DNA from: DASPRG01 sp963796125
GTDB lineage: Bacteria; Nitrospirota; Thermodesulfovibrionia; Thermodesulfovibrionales; SM23-35
Reading direction: 5' to 3'
Length of the DNA: 64,000 nucleotides
NCBI GenBank assembly: GCA_963796125.1
Contig: CAWCKM010000047.1
Coordinates: forward strand, 108,592 to 172,591
The notes under the pieces were generated by a model. It did no database searches. It saw only the letters and a list, made by a program, of their open reading frames with translations, and was not told the origin of the DNA. Made by a program: the position numbers and the translations under genes. Positions 57,680 to 64,000 of this stretch are shown in pieces; positions within the stretch are counted from its first letter, which is position 1; every line of letters begins with the position of its first letter.

Positions 57680-58003
57680 TTAGAAAGTGAAGGTCTCCTC
57701 TTCAGCAACTAAGAAGATCGGGCTTCCTCCGGTGGAAATAGACACGGCGTGTGCTAATGTCTCCTTCGCCCCTTGAGAAGCAGCGCAGGTTTGCAGTGCC
57801 TCCATTGAGGGGAAATGAATTTCTGCTATCCGGTAAAAGGGAGGTGTTCCCTGAGGAGAACCCAACACCTTGGTTGCTACAAACTTGGTCTTGCCGATCA
57901 GCTTCTCAACAGCCATCGGCACATGTTTTTCCTGATAGACCTTTTCGAATGCCTCGATATCTTTAGGACGAGGGTAAATCACCATGAATTTTACTGCAGC
58001 CAT
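57680..58003 (-). CDS. EthD-family protein
   Basis: 107 residues. AAVKFMVIYPRPKDIEAFEKVYQEKHVPMAVEKL and FYRIAEIHFPSMEALQTCAASQGAKET fit the EthD ferredoxin-like dimer fold. Members take part in degradation of ethers or polyketides; function here is unknown. Confidence 0.82.
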   Translation of the reverse strand: MAAVKFMVIYPRPKDIEAFEKVYQEKHVPMAVEKLIGKTKFVATKVLGSPQGTPPFYRIAEIHFPSMEALQTCAASQGAKETLAHAVSISTGGSPIFLVAEEETFTF

Positions 58004-58098
58004 GTTTGCCTCCTTTTCAGTTTAATGGTCACCTTACATTTCTTTATTAATTTACTCCCGGAGATAAAAAATGCGTATCAGTATCCGGCTGATTTTTC

Positions 58099-58128
58099 TG
58101 TAGGATTTCTGCTGATGAATGTGTAAGC
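58099..58128. other. Inverted repeat TGTAGGAT / ATCCTACA
   Basis: Perfect 8-base arms around a loop of about 26 bases, between the EthD start (-) and the end of the DUF72 gene. A similar TGTAGGA/TCCTA arrangement occurs near 61561. Possibly regulatory. Confidence 0.3.
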
Positions 58129-58195
58129 ATTGATCCTACAAGATGTCGCCTGAAAAAATTCTGATTCTTTCGGGCGTCTCGTTTGGTTTCGTCTT

Positions 58196-58930
58196 TTATT
58201 TTATTTTTCTGTCTTGAATTTTCTTTACCCTTGAATCGGTAAGCTCACGAAAACGCATCGCCATTTCGGGCCCTTTGGCCTCTTCCTCGTGTTTAAAGAA
58301 AACGAAAGCCCTCTCCCATTTTTGCGAAAGGATTCTTTCCATCCATTGTGACAGATCGGCATCCGTATAATCGGAACGGCGCAGGCGCAGGTACCCCCAT
58401 GGCGCCGTATTGATGATCTCATTTGTCGGATTCTCATCAGAATCCGCGATGCACAGGCTGCATCCCCTTTTACGAAGGAGGTCCAGAATTTCAACATCGA
58501 GCCAGGATGGGCTGCGGAACTCAAATGCGCAGGACATGTTGCCGGGAATCAGATCGAGAAAATCTTCCAGCGCCGGGCGGTCTGCACGAAAACTCTTGGG
58601 AAACTGAAAAAGGACCGGCCCCAGTTTCCTGCCCAGAACCGACAGCGTCCTGAAGAGGTACTCGGTCTCCTCGCCCACATTTCTCAACCGCTTCAGATGC
58701 GTTATGACCTGAGGCGCCTTGAGCGCGAAAACAAAATCACGGGGGACCTGTTCTGCCCAGGATGCGAGGACGCCCTCTGTGGGCATGTGATAAAAGGTAT
58801 TATTGATCTCTACCGCGCTGAGGCGTTCCGAATAGAAGCGGAGCATTTCCTTGGGCGAGATCTTTTCAGGATAGAATTTTCCTTTCCATTCCTTGTACCC
58901 ATACCCGCTTGTGCCGACATAGATTTTCAC
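58196..58930 (-). CDS. DUF72 (YecE-like) protein
   Basis: 244 residues with the family signature IYVGTSGYGYKEWKGKFYP, INNTFYHMPT, FALKAPQVITH and VLFQFPKSF, and TAPWGYLRLRR and AFVFFKHEEE at the C-terminus. TIM-barrel-like fold; function unknown. GC is higher than in neighbouring genes, which may mean recent transfer. Confidence 0.9.
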   Translation of the reverse strand: MKIYVGTSGYGYKEWKGKFYPEKISPKEMLRFYSERLSAVEINNTFYHMPTEGVLASWAEQVPRDFVFALKAPQVITHLKRLRNVGEETEYLFRTLSVLGRKLGPVLFQFPKSFRADRPALEDFLDLIPGNMSCAFEFRSPSWLDVEILDLLRKRGCSLCIADSDENPTNEIINTAPWGYLRLRRSDYTDADLSQWMERILSQKWERAFVFFKHEEEAKGPEMAMRFRELTDSRVKKIQDRKIK

Positions 58931-58942
58931 CTTTAAATACCC

Positions 58943-59024
58943 CTCACCCCCACCCTCTCCCCCAAGGGGCGAGGGATCTCGCTATTGTCCCATCCCTTGA
59001 GGGGAGGGGACTGAGGGGAGGGTG
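58943..59024. repeat. Family A palindrome (double copy)
   Basis: CCCCTCACCCCCACCCTCTCCCCCAAGGGGCGAGGG followed by CCCTTGAGGGGAGGGGACTGAGGGGAGGGTG, directly upstream of the DUF72 gene. Confidence 0.8.
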
Positions 59025-59142
59025 GCATTTTCATATCATTGTTTGTCGCCTGGCAACATGGACGTTTCATATTTTGTTTATTGCCATTCAACTCCGCTCA
59101 TCAGAATAGGTCGCAGGAACATCCTCACATAATAATCCGGCA

Positions 59143-60072
59143 TCAATTGATTGATGATAAATAGGATCTGAGGTTGGTTTTTTTATTCTTTATTCCGAGT
59201 TTCTTTCTGATACGCTCCCGGTGAAAAGCAGCTGTTCTTGAGGAAAAATTGAGCAGTTCAGCTATTTCTTTATTCGTCTTGCCCTGCTTGACTAAATTCG
59301 CGACTTTAATTTCTGAAGGAGTAAGGTTCAAATACGCAGAGGATAGCCTGAAGGAAAACGATGAGATAATATCTTTTAAATTGGATTCCAAAATGCCAAC
59401 ATATGTACTTTGGCTTTCATTCAACCCGCACTTCCTTAATTTTTCCAAATAGGGGACAATGATTTCCTTTATATTCAATAATACTTTGTCTTCAAGCTCT
59501 CTTCTATCCTCATCCCTCCTCTTCAACAATACTCTTAATGCTGTATTTGTCTCCTCAAGATTATGGGTCTTGATCTCTAATTCCTTCTCTCTTTCTTTAA
59601 GTGCCTCTTCTACCTGTTTTTGTTCGGTTATATCAATATTGAAGCCCATTATCCCATCTATTATCCCTTTCTTATAAATAGGCGAAACGATATTATAGAA
59701 ATATTTTGTTTCTCCTTCTCGAATGAATTCAACTTCTCCTTTGACAATTTCACCGGAGAAGGCACGTCGATTATTATCCAACCATAAAGCTAAGGTATGC
59801 TTATCTACAGAAAGGTCTTCAGGTCTTTTCCCAATGATTTCTCCCCAATAGTTCTTGCATATTGTATTCTGAATAAAATAACGGCCATTGGCATCGATGC
59901 CAAAAAAGTCGAATGGTAGACTTTCAATAACAGTACGAAGACGCGCTTCAAGTTTTTCGTATTCTTCTTCCTGCCTGCGTTCACTTTCTTCTTTTTTTAC
60001 TTTAGCTAATTGTCGGCGCAAGTCCGTTAATTCACTTATTATCTGCTTCTTAGTTTTATTTTCATCATTCAT
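59143..60072 (-). CDS. PAS-domain regulator with LuxR-type helix-turn-helix
   Basis: 309 residues. N-terminal coiled coil, a PAS domain (VIESLPFDFFGIDANGRYFIQN ... GIMGFNIDITEQK), another coiled coil, and a C-terminal HTH: LTPSEIKVANLVKQGKTNKEIAELLNFSSRTAAFHRERIRKKLG. The LuxR DNA-binding fold and PAS suggest a one-component sensor. No cognate kinase nearby. Confidence 0.88.
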   Translation of the reverse strand: MNDENKTKKQIISELTDLRRQLAKVKKEESERRQEEEYEKLEARLRTVIESLPFDFFGIDANGRYFIQNTICKNYWGEIIGKRPEDLSVDKHTLALWLDNNRRAFSGEIVKGEVEFIREGETKYFYNIVSPIYKKGIIDGIMGFNIDITEQKQVEEALKEREKELEIKTHNLEETNTALRVLLKRRDEDRRELEDKVLLNIKEIIVPYLEKLRKCGLNESQSTYVGILESNLKDIISSFSFRLSSAYLNLTPSEIKVANLVKQGKTNKEIAELLNFSSRTAAFHRERIRKKLGIKNKKTNLRSYLSSIN

Positions 60073-60248
60073 TTTATAAAGCTCGCAAGTTATACATTAC
60101 TAACGATATATACATATTTTAACAGATTTAGATTTTGCGACTTTTAGCAAAGAGGTCCTTGTCTTTAACAGACATAAAAGATTATCATTAGCAAATTTTT
60201 AGCGGGATAATGTGAGTTTTTGGGTTGTCAAAAGAAGGAGTGACATAA

Positions 60249-61004
60249 ATGGATAAAGGAAGAGTTGCCATTGTCACGGGCGGTGGCCAGGGGATCGGCA
60301 AGGCTATTGTAAAAAGATTGCTCGAGGATGGCCTGCGGGTGGTCATTGTAGAAATGGATGAAGAGGCAGGCAGAGAGACGCTGCAGGAATATCATGGCCT
60401 CGGAGAGTGTGTTTTCATGCACGCCGATATCTCGGACGAGGCAGCGGTCAGGGCAGTGGTCAGGGAAACGGTTGCATCTTTCCGGCGCGTGGATGCCCTC
60501 ATCAACAACGCCGGGATTTTTATCAACAAGCCGCTCGCGAAGATGAGCCTTGCGGAATGGAACAGGGTGCTCGCTGTCAACCTCACCGGGACCTTCCTCT
60601 GCGCGAAGTATGCAGCCCCGCATCTTGCAAAGACCAAAGGCTCTATCGTCAACATAGCCTCAACGCGCGCGCTCATGTCAGAACCGGATACAGAGGCCTA
60701 CGCAGCCTCAAAGGGCGGCGTGGTGGCTCTTACTCATTCCCTGGCCCTTAGTCTCGGGCCCGATGTGCGCGTAAACTGCATCAGCCCGGGATGGATCGAG
60801 GTGAGCGGCTGGAAAAAGAGGCGCACCAGGCAAGCAGCCAAACTCTCGGAAATGGACCACAAGCAGCACCCCGCAGGCAGGGTCGGCAGACCGGAAGATA
60901 TCGCCTCCCTGGCAGCTTATCTTATCTCCCCTGAGGCCGGTTTTATCACAGGGGCCAATTTTATCGTGGATGGCGGGATGACACGAAAAATGATCTATGT
61001 ATGA
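60249..61004 (+). CDS. Short-chain dehydrogenase/reductase
   Basis: 251 residues. Cofactor loop TGGGQGIGKAIVKR, NNAG (LINNAGIF), active-site Ser in NIASTRALM and YxxxK in AYAASKGG; C-terminal GRVGRPEDIASLAAYLISPEAGFITGANFIVDGGM. Glucose-1-dehydrogenase/FabG-like; substrate unknown. AGGAGTGACATAAATG start. GC is clearly above the window average, suggesting acquired DNA. Confidence 0.9.
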   Translation: MDKGRVAIVTGGGQGIGKAIVKRLLEDGLRVVIVEMDEEAGRETLQEYHGLGECVFMHADISDEAAVRAVVRETVASFRRVDALINNAGIFINKPLAKMSLAEWNRVLAVNLTGTFLCAKYAAPHLAKTKGSIVNIASTRALMSEPDTEAYAASKGGVVALTHSLALSLGPDVRVNCISPGWIEVSGWKKRRTRQAAKLSEMDHKQHPAGRVGRPEDIASLAAYLISPEAGFITGANFIVDGGMTRKMIYV

Positions 61005-61060
61005 GGAAAGGGAACTTAAGAGTTTTATCGGTCTCTCTTTCTCAACAAATCTTCTTTGAA

Positions 61061-61468
61061 TTAACTACTGCTGGAGTCTGTAGACTCTCCCTTGTCTCGT
61101 GCTGAATGGAGGACTTTTAGTAGTATGGAAGGAAGCTTTGATAAGTTATTTTCAAGAACGTAAGCAGCACCTTTCGAAAGAATTTCGATCCAATGTTCCT
61201 CATTAAGTTCTCCCGTAACTAAAATAAAAGGGACACCGGGAGCTTTCTTGTTTGCTATAGCTAATGCCTCAGAGCCGGTAAATCCGGGAAGATAATAAGC
61301 CGATAGAATAACATCAGGAGCAAAATCATGGAGCTCTCTGACGAAATCATCTCTCGTCTTTACAGTTTTTGAAACAAAAGGGATCTCCGCCCTTCGTAAT
61401 TCGAATTCGACTAACGTTGCACGGGCTGGAACATCTTCAAGTATCAATACACGGATTTCTTTCTCCAC
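61061..61468 (-). CDS. Degenerate receiver-domain protein
   Basis: 135 residues of receiver fold (VLILEDVPARATLVEFEL, ILVTGELNEE). The phospho-acceptor position reads VILSAYYLPGFTG: alanine replaces the aspartate of the usual ILSDY.LP. The conserved lysine is also lost (YVLENNLS instead of YVLKDN). It probably cannot be phosphorylated and may act as a partner-binding module. It ends in a serine-rich tail (STDSSSS). Confidence 0.82.
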   Translation of the reverse strand: MEKEIRVLILEDVPARATLVEFELRRAEIPFVSKTVKTRDDFVRELHDFAPDVILSAYYLPGFTGSEALAIANKKAPGVPFILVTGELNEEHWIEILSKGAAYVLENNLSKLPSILLKVLHSARDKGESTDSSSS

Positions 61469-61539
61469 GAGATATTATCTCCTGATATCTTGTACTACTC
61501 CACTGTTTAAAAATACCATTTACTACTGACAATAGTCTG

Positions 61540-61561
61540 TCGGAAAAAGTCCGATTTTTTT
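61540..61561 (+). terminator. Short hairpin with T run
   Basis: TCGGA-AAAAG-TCCGA followed by TTTTTTT, in the spacer between the receiver gene (-) and the toxin-antitoxin genes (+). No plus-strand gene ends just before it. Confidence 0.35.
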
Positions 61562-61707
61562 GTAGGAATTTGTCCTATAGCCTTATCTATGTCAATAGGC
61601 TTCTCCATTTTTCAAATTAGGACACTGCCCACCTGACCCTCCTTGTTTAACAGAGTTGTCAATAAAGCCTTTTCGGGAATATAATAAACCCAGATTGGAG
61701 GTGCAGT

Positions 61708-61896
61708 ATGCCCAAGTCAAAAGGGATGACAGTGGACGAGATAGAAATGATAGTGGAGCAGAAGATGCTTGAAATTATCGGCGACCCTGATTCAGGTCTA
61801 CATTTAAAGAAGAAATTCAGGACTCAACTGGAGCAGAGACTAAAGAAGCCGTCCAGAAGAATTTCCCACGAGCAGGTTTTAAAGAGATTTGCCTAA
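61708..61896 (+). CDS. Putative antitoxin
   Basis: 62 residues, charged and helical (KGMTVDEIEMIVEQKMLEIIGDPDSGLHLKKKF). GGAGGTGCAGT precedes the ATG. It overlaps a RelE-type toxin frame, which supports an antitoxin role; the sequence itself is not of a family that I recognise. Confidence 0.6.
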   Translation: MPKSKGMTVDEIEMIVEQKMLEIIGDPDSGLHLKKKFRTQLEQRLKKPSRRISHEQVLKRFA

Positions 61897-62142
61897 GGTT
61901 GAATGGGATAAGGAAGCCTTAAAGGATCTTGAAAAGATTGACAGAGCGATAGTAAAACGTATTCTGCATAAGATCTCCTGGTTTTCCCAATATTTGACGC
62001 CGTCACTCCTGAACCGTTGTCTGCTGACATGGCCGGCTTGTTTAAACTGAGGGTCGGCGACTGGAGAGTAATATACGAAATAGGGAGGGATGTGATCGTC
62101 ATTAAAGCTGTTGGACATAGAAGAGAGATATACAGACTGTGA
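61889..62142 (+). CDS. RelE/ParE-type toxin (frameshifted)
   Basis: TTG at 61889, overlapping the antitoxin stop. PKVEWDKEALKDLEKIDRAIVKRILHKISWF, then a frame break near 61995, then DAVTPEPLSADMAGLFKLRVGDWRVIYEI and VIKAVGHRREIYRL. The LRVGDWRVIYE motif and C-terminal HRREIY are typical of RelE mRNA interferases. About 85 residues joined. Confidence 0.82.
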
Positions 62143-62223
62143 ATAACTCTCGCTCTTCCGCTCTTCCGGCCTCTCAAATGACTGCCCCAATGACAAAGTA
62201 TAGACTTCACAAGGAGCAGGAAA

Positions 62224-62434
62224 ATGTATAAATATGAGATTATCGTTTACTGGAGCGAAGAGGACGAGGCGTTCATTGCTGAAGTGCCTGAACTGCCGGG
62301 GTGCATGGCTGACGGAGCAACCTATGAAGAGGCGGTAAAGAACGCACAGGTGGTTATTTCAGAGTGGATCGAAACCGCAAAAGAAGCTTAAGCGCGAGGT
62401 ACCGAAACCAAAGGGCAAGCTGGCGTATGCCTGA
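62224..62434 (+). CDS. HicB-like antitoxin (frameshifted tail)
   Basis: MYKYEIIVYWSEEDEAFIAEVPELPGCMADGATYEEAVKNAQ is the HicB RNase-H-like fold. The first frame stops at 62389, but one base less gives ETAKELKREVPKPKGKLAYA ending at 62434, the usual HicB tail. No HicA toxin is adjacent, so it may be an orphan. Confidence 0.78.
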
Positions 62435-62482
62435 TGTTTGCCTTCATGCAGTGCCGCGAAATGTTCCCGCGCTTCTGGGATA

Positions 62483-62764
62483 ATGAACATAAAATATTCT
62501 AAACACATCCAGATTAGACTTGCCCTGAGAAAAATCGACCATGATCTGCCACGACAAATCTTCGAGGAGGCTGCAGAAAGATTCGCAGACTCGGAAACGG
62601 GTCATACTATCGCAGTCGGGAAGGCACGGCTTTACGAAAAGGAGCGGGATGTCATGGTTGCATATACTCTCGAAGGCGAGGATGTAATACTGCTTACAAT
62701 TCATCCTTTACAAGAAGGACAGAAAGAAAATAGAATAAAATCAGGCAGGTGGAGGAAACTATAA
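62483..62764 (+). CDS. DUF4258-type protein, possible toxin
   Basis: 93 residues from ATG 62483 (MNIKYSKHIQIRLALRKID). Basic, RelE-like length, with YTLEGEDVILLTIHPLQEGQKENRIKSGRWRKL at the end. It is coupled by a one-base overlap (TAATG) to a DUF2283 gene, the pairing seen in putative toxin-antitoxin loci. Confidence 0.7.
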   Translation: MNIKYSKHIQIRLALRKIDHDLPRQIFEEAAERFADSETGHTIAVGKARLYEKERDVMVAYTLEGEDVILLTIHPLQEGQKENRIKSGRWRKL

Positions 62765-62973
62765 TGAAGGATTTCAGAGTTTATTACGACGACAAAGAGG
62801 ATATCCTTTATCTTGCGAAGGAAGGCGAGGAAGCTGAGGTTGTCGAGATTGCCCCTGGCGTGAACATGGAACTAGACCGGGAAGGGAACCTCATCGGCGT
62901 TGAATTGTTTAAAGCCTCACACATGTTTAAGGATGTCCTGAAGCTAATGGAAAAGAAGCTTCAGGTCGCCTGA
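62764..62973 (+). CDS. DUF2283 protein
   Basis: 69 residues. FRVYYDDKEDILYLAKEGEEAEVVEIAPGVNMELDREGNLIGVELFKAS is a good match to DUF2283. Its role as antitoxin to the preceding DUF4258 protein is inferred from coupling. Confidence 0.85.
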   Translation: MKDFRVYYDDKEDILYLAKEGEEAEVVEIAPGVNMELDREGNLIGVELFKASHMFKDVLKLMEKKLQVA

Positions 62974-63265
62974 AGCTCGTCGCTGAGCAGCGCACGATGA
63001 GAAGATGTGGAAATGAAAACCGACAAAGAGAAAGCTGCCTTCAGGCAGCGGATGCACTTTACGGTCTTTCAAAATCGTTCGGAAGGTTGGGGTGAAGGAG
63101 AGTATTGAGAAGATGTGCTGCAGCAGAAAAATCAAGAAACAAGACCTGATAATCATATAAAAGGGCTGCAGAAATTGTAGCGTGGTTTGATTATCATTCA
63201 CAAAGGCACTTTCAAGAGTTGCAGATGGATTACAATTGCAATTCAAAAAAGGAGGAGGTGCTTTT

Positions 63266-64000
63266 ATGAAACATTATGGAGGTATTGAATTTACACTCCA
63301 ACAGTAATTACCTTGGGATTATGGATGAAGATGACAGGAAGGTATTCCAGAAAAAATTGCCGAATGAACTCTGCGAGGTATTGAAAGTGTTGAAGCCTTA
63401 CAAAAAGAAGATGGAAGGGATTGTGGTGGAGTCCACATTCAACTGGTACTGGCTTGTTGATGGATTGATGGAGAATGGATACAAAGTACATCTTGCCAAC
63501 CCTTCTGCAATAAAACAATATGAGGGGCTGAAACATTCAGATGACTCACGGGATGCCTTTCATCTTGCACATCTGTTTAAATTAAACATACTACCGGAAG
63601 GGTATATTTATCCGAAAGGGGGAAGACCGGTAAGGGATTTACTGAGGAAACGGTCACAGCTTGTCAGACAGAGGACGATGAACATTCTTAGTTTCAAGAA
63701 TCTGGTAAGCAGAAACCTCGGCAAACAGATATCGAGCAATGAAATAAAGAGACTGAAGGAAGAAGATGTTGAAAACCTTTTCCAGGAAGAGTATCTAATC
63801 ATAGCTGGCAAGGCAAACATTGCAACGATACGGTTTCTGACGGAACGGATCAAAGAGATAGAGAAGGCTGTACTCAAGAAGGCGAAACTCAAAGACGAAT
63901 ACAAGAACCTTCTTACGGCCCACCGGTATAGGAACGATATTGGCGCTTACGATAATGCTTGAGACAGGGGATATAGAAGAGATTTTCTGAAGTTGGCAAC
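63266..64000 (+). CDS. IS110-family transposase, cut by window end (frameshifted)
   Basis: Starts at ATG 63266 after GGAGGAGGTG. MKHYGGIE continues, after a frame change at about 63275, as LHSNSNYLGIMDEDDRKVFQKKLP, and later EGIVVESTFNWYWLVDGL, SRDAFHLAHLFKLNILPEGY: the DEDD RuvC-like domain. Further frame changes near 63925 and 63975 lead to GIGTILALTIMLETGDI and RFSEVGN, the start of the Tnp_20 domain. The rest is beyond the window. Confidence 0.88.

Noticed and set aside
1..64000. CRISPR array
   Set aside because: The dispersed repeats are not regularly spaced, are palindromic and have no uniform spacers; no cas gene is visible.

Overview
The window (about 43% GC overall) is a chromosomal segment of a Gram-negative, probably anaerobic bacterium. 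Lipid A/Kdo genes (gnnA-gnnB-lpxB-waaA), lptE and a LapA-LapB fusion show an outer membrane. A four-subunit pyruvate:ferredoxin oxidoreductase, an adenosine-specific kinase, a NifU/NifS pair and a TatD-linked radical SAM protein point towards Nitrospirota/Thermodesulfovibrionia- or Desulfobacterota-like lineages; this taxonomic guess is inference only.

Layout. 1-5384: trpD end, then gnnA-gnnB-lpxB-waaA. 5385-6111: non-coding, with two rod-like RNA candidates on the minus strand, one of 6S architecture. 6112-15175: zinc-ribbon/HExxH membrane protein, rpmE-DUF1385-prfA, nadB, ntrYX and a DUF4390 gene. 15432-24092: adenosine-specific kinase, hisI, free-standing MetRS-beta, cysM, nifUS, proA, nadD, rsfS and lapAB. 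24093-31736: leuS, lptE, holA, rpsT and porGDAB. 31899-41106: accessory stretch with a lactonase-like hydrolase, HAD, methyltransferase, HU, ISL3 and IS3 transposases, a decayed RAYT, small exported proteins and tRNA-Ala(CGC). 41314-53176: MFS and TSUP transporters, tatD-rSAM, hisS, divIVA, yggT, proC, PLPBP, a radical SAM protein, a dual-CxxC protein, an ADP-ribosylglycohydrolase, a tRNA-Thr editing domain and an O-methyltransferase. 53216-64000: signalling proteins, a group II intron relic, PilZ, EthD, DUF72, SDR, a degenerate receiver, small toxin-antitoxin-like genes and an IS110 transposase cut by the window end.

Two features dominate. First, at least five families of short palindromic or tandem repeats are scattered through the window, and several lie inside essential reading frames (lpxB, waaA twice, leuS, tatD-rSAM twice, nadB), much like Rickettsia palindromic elements; a decayed RAYT transposase gene is also present. 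Second, about 30 genes, including essential ones, are broken by single-base frameshifts, mostly one extra base. This is far more than real decay would give and suggests indel errors in the assembly. I therefore annotate most broken genes as one locus and do not infer loss of function.

The most unusual non-coding feature is a 128-nt element at 16460-16587: a long closing stem enclosing three perfect hairpins, just upstream of the MetRS-beta-like gene.
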